Shown: positions 28,801-40,800 of the stretch, piece after piece
How positions within the stretch are numbered: the first letter of the stretch is position 1
Layout of the letters: each line of letters opens with the position of its first letter
Assembly (NCBI GenBank): GCA_020746105.1
Contig: CM036657.1
Span: 8,372,551 to 8,436,550 of the forward strand
Reading direction: 5' to 3'
Length of the DNA stretch: 64,000 nucleotides
Origin: Trogon surrucura
Taxonomy: Eukaryota > Chordata > Aves > Trogoniformes > Trogonidae
Translations under genes and position numbers: made by a program
Notes under the pieces: model-generated
Database searches by the model: none
Told to the model about the DNA's origin: nothing
The model's input: only the letters and a program-made list of their open reading frames with translations

Positions 28801-31800
28801 CCCTCTTGTGCGAATTCCCCTTGATTCCCTTGGGGTGTCCCAGCACATTGTCCCTGGCTTGCCTCAGGGCAACCAGTTGAGAGCCCTTACTAGGACCCCA
28901 TTCCTCTGGCCCCGATGTGCTGCCCCACTGTTTGTCACAGGCAAGCATGAAATTAATGATCCCTTCCCCCTTCAAATCTAGTTTAAAGCCCTATCAATGA
29001 GCCCTGCCAACTCCTGCCCCGGAATCCTTTTCCCCCTCTGGGACAAGTGCATCCCATTGGCTGCACACAGCTCTGGTGCCTTGTATACCAATTTGTGATC
29101 GTAAAATCCAAAGCCCTGTCGACGACACCAGTCCCGGAGCCATGAATTGACCTGTTGACTCTTCCTATATATTCCTACGTCCATCGCTGATGTCAGAGGG
29201 ATGGAGGAGAATACAACTTGAGCTCCTGATCCCTTTACCAGTTGCCCTAAAGCTCTGAAATCTCTTTTGTTTGTGAGCCTCTCATTGCTACATCATCACT
29301 TTCCGCCTGAACATATGCCATTAACACAGTGTAAATGTATAATGTTCAGCCAGCATCACACTGAATTGCCTATTTCCTTCCTTTCTCCAATAAGCCCTTT
29401 CAAACTTAAAAGATTTAATGCCCTAGGTGATAATAAGATTAATTTTCTATAGACTGTATATTGTGGTTTCTCTGCCATACTCTTCCTGACTTCATTTCAA
29501 GGGAACTTTTTGTTGGTGCAAACTGTTGGTATCACATCTCTAGAAACAATGTTCTTGCTTTCCCTGTCTTCCTAGAACTCTCAACTTTGGGCAGTCTTGT
29601 GTTAAAGTCTTACTCTACCTGCTTGTGACCACTTACTATGTTTATGAAGTGTCTCTGAAGTCACTTATTATACAAGTCATTCTGAAGGGTTTATTTGATC
29701 CAAGATTTAGATATTCTTCCTGGCCTTTTCTTCAATCTCCCTATCTTCCTTTGCAGTCTGTTATCAGCCTGAGTGTCTCTCTTTCCTGATAGTTCTCACC
29801 CTTAACCTCTGTTCCCTGTTTTTTTCACATAGATGCATGTATACATAAAATCAGAATTTTGTTGCTTCTAAAGGTGAGCAACAATAGTATCTGGATGAAA
29901 CTGACTTTCCTGGAGTTTAGGATGATTCTGTAGATTATTTAATCATAACTCTGTAGAACATCAGTAAGGGAGTTTGAGTTACGTTTTTGAAATTTGCTAG
30001 TTGTCAAAGATAACACAGATATTAAGAATACATTTCCTTTTTATTAGCACTCGAGTATCAGGGAATTTTATCTCTGCTTCTCCATAGAATTTGGATTTTC
30101 TCGTAATAAAGCTCAATATTGTCAATTGGAATTTGTGATTGATACTTGCATTTGGTAAACTTTTGTTTCTAGAGGCAAAAGTGTATAACTATACAACATA
30201 AATTACAGATATGTAGTTGTAAATACATTTCTATGGATTTTATCTCAGATTGCTTACAATTTAAGTTTGTCAGATTATATAACGTGTTCTGTCCTTCATT
30301 TTTTTCAGCAGCTTGGAAGTCTTTATGTTGCTACAGTTGTTTGATGTGTTTTGTTTCTTGTTTTAGCTCTCAACAGATAAAACAGTAAAAGTCCTGAATA
30401 TTTTGGAGAAAAATATTCAAGATGGATCAAAGCTTTCTACATTACTTAACCATGTGAGTTTCAAAGTACAGCATTTCACACCATTGTGTATGATACGATT
30501 TTCTTCACTTGAGTCCCATATAGTGATATTTTCAAATACTGTATGTGTGTGAAAGGAATTTCTGATTTAATATATGTGATTAAGAGATTTTAAATTTTAA
30601 GATGAAAAATAAAATTCAATTGGTTGTATTATTTCAGTATTAAATGTTTTACTATAGTACTGATAACTAATAGATGTATTCATAGCAATTAAGTTTTTTG
30701 ACTTAATTTTAAATATTATAGTTTCACCCTGAAATATTAATAGTAACTGGTATAACCTGCACCATTGGACATTACTTTGCTATTTTTCTACAAGTCCATA
30801 AAACATACCTTATACAAAGGAAGAAATATTGCAACCTCCACATTGAGCATATTCTTCTGAGCATTAAGTGCTTTATTTAGGTCTGCTCTTATGCTTCAAA
30901 GTTGAAGTTATCAACGTAAACAAAATTAAGAGAAAGTTTAAAATTTTGGGTAGGGTATTATTTGATATACCTAATTCTACATGGGGATTTGGAGGGTTTT
31001 TACGAGGCTGGAATGTGATATTATACATTTTATACATTAATTAATTTCTACACTTCATAGATTATTGTTTTGACTATCAAGAATAGAGTTCTTAAATTTA
31101 ATGGAAAAGAAACTTGATCTACAAAAATAGGGAATAATTATGTATTTTGGAAAAGAAGAACTTTAACTTGAAGATGAAAACCACAGACATGTATTTAAAT
31201 ATTTCCATCTAGATATTTTGTTGGGTTTTCAAATTTTTAGTATTTAGTTTTATTTTTAACATTTAGTTTTACCCCCACCCCCTTCCATACCTAGTCTAAA
31301 GCTCTGCCTACTTCCATTAGTTACAGCTACCAACCCGTCCCCCTTCATATCTAGTTTAAAGAACGCTCTATGAGTCCCGCCAGCTCGTGACCAAGGATCC
31401 TTTTTTCCCTTTGTGTCATTTGAACCCCAGCTTGTTTCAGTAGACCAGGTGCCCTGTAGATCCCCCCATGGTTAAAAAATCCAAAGCTAGACCGCTGGCA
31501 CCACCCCTTTAGCCAAGTATTAATCTGCTGCACTTTGTCAAACCTTCTACTGTTTTTCCTCATAATTGAAGGAATAGAGGCAAACACAACCTGTGCGCCT
31601 GATCCTTCTAGCATCCGCCCCAGTGCCCTAAAGTCCCTTTTGATTGCTTCTGGCCGTCTCTCTGCTATCTCATCATTACCGATCTGCATAACCAAAAGCG
31701 GGTAATAGTCCGTGGGTTTGACCAGACCAGGAAGCTTCTTGATAACATCCTTAACTCGGGCCCCAGGAAGGCAGCAGACTTCCCTGTGGGTCGGATCAGG

Positions 31801-34800
31801 GCGGCAGACAGGGCCCTCTGTTCCCCTCAAGAGGGAGTCTCCAATTACGATTACCCTCCTTTTTTTCTTAGATGAAGAAGTCCTAATGCGTGTATCCGAG
31901 TTACTCACCCTAGACAGCCCTATGGGTGAACCCTCCACTGACTCTTCCTTGGCCTGGCTCTCATTGTCTAGAGCCCCATACCTGTTTTGCAGGGGCAACC
32001 GGGCAGGTGAGGGAGGCCGGGCAGGGATTTTCCTTCCTCTCCTGGCAGGCACCTGCTTCCACTCCTCCCTATCCTTTAGGTCCCCCCCTTTTGCCTGATG
32101 GCCAGAGGTGGGGGGGATATTCAGCTCTTTGCGGAGCTTGCTGCTCGCCATTCAGGACGTGACTCCACCGATCTGTCTCTCTCTCCGACTCCCTAATGCT
32201 CCTCAGCCTTTCTACTTCCTCCTTCAGCTCAGCCACCAGGCTGAGCAGATCGCTCACCTGGTCACATCGGACACAAGTGTCGCCTCCACTACCCTCCATG
32301 GCCAGTGCCAGGCTCTGGCATTCTCTGCAGCCCGAGGCCTGAACACCCACATGCTTACCTGGGGCCTCTGTCTGGGTACCCACAGTTTTTCTAACAACCA
32401 TTGACCTGGTGGCAACCATAGTTGGCTCTACAATACAAAGACTCTCCGGAAAGCTATGCACGGAATAGTTTACAAGTCTTTTAAGTACTTGCCTCTTAAC
32501 AAAGACTTACCCTTCTAGGCCTTTTGTTCAGTGAACAGGGACTCGTCCCTGCCCTCCCCAAGGCTTCTTATACCCTGAGGGCACAGTTAGCAGCTGATCC
32601 CCGTGTTTAAAATCGCCGGCCGCTGAGGGTGGCTCCGCCCACGCTATCTCGGGTGTCCGCCCTGGAGCTGCCGGTGCGGCCTCAGGTGTGGTTGCTGGAG
32701 CTGACTTAAAAAAAGCCCCCAAAAGCTTTTTGCCAGCCTTTTTTTGCTTAGATTCCTTCCCCAGTGCAGTCTTACCTGCTCTGAAGCTGGTCTCGACAGT
32801 AAATGGCTGAAAATTTAGAAAATATTTAAAACCACTTGTTTTTTTTTTTCTTTTATGCTTTTGTTTGTTTGGTTTTTTGGGGTGTCTTTTTAAAGCCTCC
32901 TTTGTGTAAGGAACAAAGGATTTAAAGCCATTCTGTTCAAGAAACTTGGAGGCATTTCCCGATTTGGAAATTTCTGTTGATTTTTTTCAAATAACTCTCT
33001 GTTATATATGTATAATGTGTGGCGATATTTTTAGATTTTCTTACCCTAAAGAGAAAAAGTTTATATAGTTTCACCAACACCTTATTTTGACAAGGAAAGC
33101 CAACAGTGTCAAATTGTGTTGTTATACAGGCAGGAAAGATTCTTTTTCTCTGTACCAGAAGTTATTAAAAATTCTGCCAGGATTAGCTATAATGTTATTA
33201 CAATATTTCAGTAGTGCTGAGTGTTTTTATAATTGTCATATTTTTTTTCTATAATTTGTACAAACAGAAATACAGAGATTCTGTACCATGTGCTAAATCT
33301 AAATGGTCATATTTGATAAGACATGTTTTAAACCCATCGGTAATAGATGAGCTGGTTGGTGAAGAAGGTTGTATTCTTATGAGTGTTGTGTGACTTAATG
33401 GTCTTTGTGTGTAAGAATTCCCTCTAGTGGCAACAATTAGACTGATCAAAGCAGCAACTGGTTTGCTTGGGCCACTGAAGAAAAACACCAGATGAATGAG
33501 TTCAGAGTTTGTGTAAGATATATTGTTCTTAAGTAGAGAATGTGGCAGTCTTTCTTCATAGTGCTTCCTGATGATACACAGAAAGTTTCTTTGTGTTTTA
33601 CCAAATACAGTGAGATATTGAAGACTTGTAACTTAGGGTTACAAACCTGTTGCTAGTAAAGCAAAGATTAGTTGATTTCTAAACGAAACTACTTTTGTAT
33701 CATAAAGGAAATAGAACATTTTGTGTGTGTATGTAAGTATATTAAAAAATGTTATCTTTTACTTGGTAAGGATAAAAAATTGACTTTTTATTCTCACTAT
33801 CTTGTTTTTATTGTCTGATACAGAACAATGACACTGAAGATGAGGAGAAATTATGGAGAGATCTTATTATGGAGAGAGTAACAAAATCTGCTGATGCTTG
33901 TCTTACTGCTGTCAATATTATGACATCACCAAATATGCCTAAAGCTGTATATATTGAGGACGTAATAGAAAGAGTTATTCAATACACAAAATTTCATTTG
34001 CAGAACACTCTCTATCCTCAATATGATCCTGTGTATAGAGTGGATCCTCACGGTGGTTAGTATGCTAAATGTTTTCCACTTAGTGTTTTGTTGTGATATA
34101 CATACTTTCAGATATGGGTGTCCAACTTCAAGAATGACTTTAAAAATCTTGGATCCAGAATTCAGAGCAATTATGAAAATACTACATTTTTGCTTTTCAG
34201 CTGATTCTACTAAGTAGTTTTCTTTCTATAAGCAATTGCATTTGCAAAGCTGTAGTCATGGAGTTGTTTTGGGGACATTTTTTGATGAGGATGATCTTTC
34301 TTTCTAATATTTGATATGAAAAACTAAAAAAATTAATAAAGATATTTTTTATTTTCTAGGTGGCATTTTAAGTTCAAAAGCAAAACGTGCCAAGTGTTCC
34401 ACCCACAAGCAAAGAGTTATAGTGATGTTGTATAACAAAGTTTGTGACATTGTCAGCAGTTTGTCAGAGTTGCTAGAGATACAGCTTCTTACCGATACAA
34501 CTATTCTTCAGGTAAATTTTATCAGAAAAATTTCTGTCTCAGAATGTTTCTTTTTCTTTTTCCAGCAAAGACTGTAAGGTGTGATTGTCTCAATGACATG
34601 AAGTATGAAATTGGTACAAACTTTTCAATTATTAACATCAATGACTAGTTGTGTAGTATGTAAACTGCAGAAGAGCATTAATGTTCAGATTTTTAATGGC
34701 TTTTATTGTATGCTTAAGGAAAATTTAACATGATTGTGTTCAAATATCCTTTAATAATTTTATTTGCAAATCATGTGAAGTAATACATGTTGTTGTTGAA

Positions 34801-37800
34801 TAATTTACCTGCTGAATAACCTACTTATGAAACTGCATAAATATCAGTTTATTAGTCAAATATATTTACAATAACTTTTTTCTGTTGATAGATATCATCT
34901 ATGGGAATTACACCTTTTTTTGTAGAAAATGTCAGTGAACTACAGTTATGTGCCATCAAATTAGTGACTGCAGTAAGTAGTTTTTAATTTGCAATTTCAT
35001 ATTCCTGTCCTTCTGAGAACTATTAGGGTATTTACATAGGTTGTATTTTTACTAGTAGAGAATTGGAGTTTAAACCTAATTTTATTCTTCAATGTTTACA
35101 GCTTGGTATTGTAATCTAGGGACCATATTAAATTGCCCTGAGCCCTTCCTTTCTGCAGAATTCTCTCTAGGAAAAAATAGCCTACTTAAGCCAAGGAATT
35201 TATTTTGGTTATGTTGTTTAAAGTGTAGACACAAACACGTTCCTGTTACCTGTCCTTCCTTGTCTCAAGAAATCTCAACTGTGATTTTCCTTATTTCCTT
35301 GAAAATTTGAATTTATGCAATGGAATAACCTATAGAACTAGTAGAATGCTTCTATATAATAGAATAAGGACATTTCCTCAGAAGAGATGACTGTGTGAAA
35401 AATTCATCAGGCAGATAAAATATTATTTCAGGAAAACTACAGTGCAACACAGATGTATTTGTTTAAGTGGAAGATTTCCATCTTTGTAACGATGATGTAC
35501 TCCAGTATTTATAAAAGTAATTGTGCCTAAACAAAAGGAAAGGCAAATTCTACAATCCTGACCCTGTAAATTGAGAGAATGTTTCATGTCAGGCAAACAT
35601 TAAAGCTCAGGATATGAAGTGAAACTGATTTCTCAAATGTTCTCTAAAACCATACAGGTGTTCATGTTAATTTATGTTACCACAGAGTTTTGCTCTATAC
35701 TGGATTCTGAAAGCTTAGCATTACACTGTTTGACTTTCTTATAGAGTGTATTGTACCATTGGCAGAAATTTTTAAAACATAATATTTTTAAGAACTATTA
35801 GCATTTATGCTATTTGAAGATTTTTAAAAAATCTATATTTGAAGAAGTTTTTCTGTATTTTTGTTGTGGTTTGACCCTGGCCAGCAGCCAGGTGCCCACA
35901 CAGCCGCTCTCTTAACACCCCTTCTCCACTAGACAGGGGGAGAAAATATATCAAAAGGCCCATGGGTGGAGATAAGGACAGAGAGATCACTTCCATCGAC
36001 TGTTTCTGGCAAAACAGACTTGATTTTGGGGAAATTAGTTATATTTATTAAAACAACAAATCAGAGAAGAGTAGTGAGAAATAAGAAAAAACAACAGATC
36101 TTAAAAGAAGAAATAACACCTTCCCCCATCCCTCCCTTCTTCCCGGGCTCAACATCAATCCCGGTTTCTCCACCTCCTCCCCCCGAGCGGCGCAGGGGGA
36201 CAGGGAATGGGGGCTGCGGTCAGTTCATCCGATGTTGGTTCCACCGCTTCTTCACTCCGGGGGAGGACTCTTCACTCTTCCCCAGGGCCATTGTGGGGTC
36301 CCTCTCACGGGAGACAAGCTTCACGTTCTCTTCTCCAACGTGAGTCGTCCCACGAAGGGCAATTCATCACAAACCGCCCAACGGGAGACACCTCACAAGG
36401 GGCAGCCCACCCCTCTTGAGTCTGAGGCGCAGTCCTTCAGGGGAAACTGCTCCAGCGTGAGTCCCCCGCAGCGTCCCAAAAGTCCCACCGGCCAACCTGC
36501 TCCAGCGTGGGCATTCACTCTTCCACAGGCTACAGGCTCTTGCAGCAACCTGCTCCAGTGTGGGCTTCCCACAGGCCACAACCCCCTTCAGGCATCCACC
36601 CACTCCAGCGTGGCGTCCTCCACGGGCTACAGGTGGACATCTACACCCCGTCACACCCATGGGCTCCAGGGGGACAGCCTGCCTCACTGTGGTCTTCACC
36701 ACGACCCAGGGGACTCTGTGCTCCGGCGCCTGGAGCACATCCTCCCCCCCCTCCTTCTTCACTGACCTTGGTGTCTGCACAGATTCTCACTCCTCCATCT
36801 CTGTGCCAGCTGTTGTGGTGCAGTTCTTTTTCTCCGTTTCTTAAATCTGTTATCCCAGAGGCGTTCCTCTCCTGTCATTTCACTGACAGGCTCAGCCTTG
36901 GCCAGCGGTGGGTCCCTCTTTGGAACCGGCTGGCATTGGCTCTATCAGACTCAGGGGAAGCTTCTAGCAGCTTCTTGCAGAAGCCACTCCTACAGCCCCC
37001 CTGCCACCAAAATCCAGCCAGGCAAACCCAGTACAATTTTATAAAGAAATGTTTTCTTTGAAAAAAACAAAGAAATGCATCAAAAACAAGGTATGTATTA
37101 AATATAATTTAAATGTCATGTAAAGTGTATGTTTCCATATATATTTTTAACAATCTATTTAACAAGCAATATTTTATGTAACAATAAATAATTTTTTAAT
37201 AATCATGTAACTGTTAAATAGGTGTTCTCCAGGTATGAAAAGCATAGACAGTTAATACTAGAAGAAATTTTCACTTCACTTGCAAGACTGCCAACTAGCA
37301 AGAGGAGTTTGAGAAACTTCAGGTAATTTGATATAGATTGATAATTTGTAGACAATAGCATTTACATTTTTGTATTTGTTCAGTATTAGCTTGTTCTTTA
37401 AAAATCTGTGACTCCACAAGCTGTGCTTTGTTAGAGTTTGATATTTCAAAATCTCTACAGTGAGAGCAGAATTGCCTCACCAATGTATTTGTAATAATCA
37501 CCGTTTCTTATGCTATCATTTATGCTTGCTTACAAATATAATTGAAATATCTTTTTATCTCTCAGGATGAAAATGAGTATAATGTTAATGTGCATTCAAA
37601 GTTTTTCTGTTAGAAAATTCTTTGGTTCTGTTTATATGGATTTTATATAAATTTCCATTAGGAACTACCCAGTTCACTTTAACTGTCTTTTAAGCACTTG
37701 ATCTGGATTTCAGTGCACCTTCTCAATAATAATATAGTTTCAGGTTCAATTTGAGAAAGAATCTGACCTGAACTGGATTTCAATTAAAACTGAGGTTGGA

Positions 37801-40800
37801 CACTTTAAATTATTTGAAAACGTTTCTTGTTAGTGTTGATATACAGCAGAGAGGAAACAGTCCAAAAGGTTCCTGGAGTGTGTGGAAGCTAACTTCCTGA
37901 CACAGCTGGCGAGGGAGCGAACTAGGGAAGGCGTCCTGCTGGACCTGCTGTTTGAAAACAGAGAAGGACTTGTGAGTGATGTGATAGTTGGAGTCTGTCT
38001 TGAGCACAGTGGTCACGAAACAATAGAGTTCTCAGAGAAGTAAGGAGGGGAGTCAGCAGAACTGCTACCTTAGACATTCAGAGGGCATGCTTTGACCTCC
38101 ACCCTTTATCGGATGCAGGGGGAAACATAGTGACTATGGATGAGGAAAAGGCTGAGGTACTTAACACCTTCTTTGCCTCAGTCCTTAATAGTAAGACCAG
38201 TTGTTCTCTGGATAGCCAGCCCCCTGAGCTGGATGATGGGGACAGGGAATAGAATGAAGTCCCCATAATCTAAGGGGAAATGGTTAGTGACCTGCTGCTC
38301 CACTTAGATAAAAAGCCATAAGCAAATTTTGCATGCAACTTAATTCAAATTTGTTTAACATACCACATCAGTGATGTTTAGTATTTTCCTGGTCATTGCT
38401 TCTTTGTCGTGGTGTGGAGTTGGAGTAAACCAGAGTTTCTGGAATGTCTCATTTACTAATTTCTGAAGGGGAAAAAAAAAAATTAGTAGAAATAAATAAG
38501 CTTATCTTGGCACGTAGATATTATTTCTAACAGATTATTTACAATAGATTTAATGACGATACATGCCATTCCGTAAGGAATTATTCAACCTAAGTGAGAC
38601 TGTTGCAGAGAATGTTATCTGAGACAGACCCAGACCTCCTATACAGCAGTTATACTGGCCTCTAAGCAAGCTTCACTAAAATGATCACTGGGAACTGATG
38701 CTACAGAAAATGGAGTTACCACTTTTCTGCACTAATTTGCATTCCTCGGGAAAACATAGTACCCTAAGAAGCTGACAACTGAGCACAAGATTATAATTTC
38801 TGCAGTAGAATTAGCAGCAACTGTAGATTACTTAGGCATTTTAAGAACAGCTGTGACAAGGTGGGGAAAAGAGAGAAGCCAAGTCTCTCTGCCCAAATAT
38901 AGGAAGTCAGTTCCCTTCCAATGTTTTTGGATGGAGGAAAAGATGGAATAGAATGAAAGTGAACTAATTATTCCTAAATTACTTATAAAGCATATGGTTG
39001 TAAGAAGTGTTCCTCATCCAGGGAGACATAAAAAATACATTGCTGATACTGCCTCATCTTTCTGAGGTTGTTGGAAAGACAAGGGAAAGGAGAACAAGGT
39101 CATCCTCCTTTCCTAGCACCACCTTGGATCCAGCTGTTCATCTACTTCTTGATTAACAGCCTTCTCTGAAAGCCACTTGGCATTAACATATCTCAAGTGG
39201 TAAGAATATATGCTGCAGCTTTAAAGTTGCAAATTTCAAATCACACTGAAAGTGTGATATAAAATTATTACAGATGTATTCTTAATTACCCAGTAATTTT
39301 AAAATTATTTTTGCCAAATCAAACAAAAAACATCAGTGTAAGGTTTATGATTCAACACATAAACTTAGTTTTATATCCCTCTGCACAGAGTAGAATATGA
39401 TCACTCTCCCATTCCCACTCGCCTCCAGGGAAACCTGCATGCTCGACCACCTCTCTGAAATGCCTATACACCAACACATGCAGTATGGGAAATAAACAGG
39501 AAGAGCTAGAGATTTGTGTGCAGTCGCAGGACCATGATCTCACTGCAATTACTGACACATGGTGGGATAGCCCGTACAACTGGAATGCCGTCATAGATGG
39601 CTATGTTCTCTTCAGGAAAGATAGGCCAGAAAGGCAGGGTGGCAGAGTGGCTCTTTATGTGAAAGAGCACCTGGAGCATCAAGCTCTGCATAGGAGAGGA
39701 TGAAGAACCTGTCAAGAGCTTATGGGTAAGAACTAAAGGACAGACTAACATGGGTGACACTGTTGTGGGTGTTTACTACAGGCCACCTGATCAGGGTGAG
39801 GAGGCTGATGAGGCCTTCTACAGGCAGCTGAAAGCAGCCTCATGATCACAGGCCCTGGTCTTCATGGGGGATTTCAACCACCCTGATATTTGCTGGAAAG
39901 GCAACACAGCTAGATGCACTCAGTCCAGGAGATTCCTGCAGAGCATTGGGGATAACTTCCTGATACAAGTGGTGGAAGAACCCATGAGGAGAGGTGCACT
40001 GCTGGACCTTGTACTAACAAACAAAGAAGGACTTGTCGGGGATGCAAGGGTTGGGGGCAACCTCACCTGTAGTGACCATGAGATGGTGGAGTTCAGTACC
40101 CTGTGTGGAACAAATAAAGAAGAAACCTAGGATCACAGCCCTGGACTTCAGAAGAGCTAAGTTTAGCCTCTTCAAAGATCTACTCGGTGGAATACCATGG
40201 GTCAGGGCTCTAGAAGGTAGGGGTGTCCATGAGAGCTGGTCAGTATTCAAGCACTACTTCCTCCAAGCTCAAAATTGGTGTGTCCCCATGAGTAAGAAAT
40301 CAAGCAGAGGAGGCAGGAGACCTGCACGGATGAGTAAAGGTCTTCTGGAAAAACTCAAGTGGAAGAAGGAAATTTACAGAATGTGGAAAAGAAGACTGGC
40401 CATTTGGGAGGAATATAGGAATGTTGTCAGAGAATGCAGGGATGCAATGAGGAAATCTAAGGCCCACCTGGAATTCAGTCTGGCAAGGGGCATCAAAGAC
40501 AACAAGAAGGATTTATTTCAGTATATCAATAGAAAAAGGAAGACTAGGGAAAATGTGGGCCCACTGATGAGTGAGGTGGGCACCCTAGTGACAGAAGACA
40601 CAGAGAAGGCAGAGTTATTGAATGCCTTCTTTGCTTTAGTCTTAACTGCTAAAGCTGGCTCTCGTGAATCCTGGACCCCAGAGGTAAGAGAAAGGATCTG
40701 GAGAGAGGAAGACTTTCCCTTGGTAGAGGAGGACCGGGTTAGGGACCGCTTAGCCAAGCTGAACATCCATAAATCCATGGGCCCAGATGGGATGCGGCCA

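Noticed and set aside
38364-38462. A processed retrocopy of NIPBL
   Set aside because: The exon copy has intron sequence on both sides and is part of a 5.8-kb segmental duplication, so no RNA intermediate is needed.
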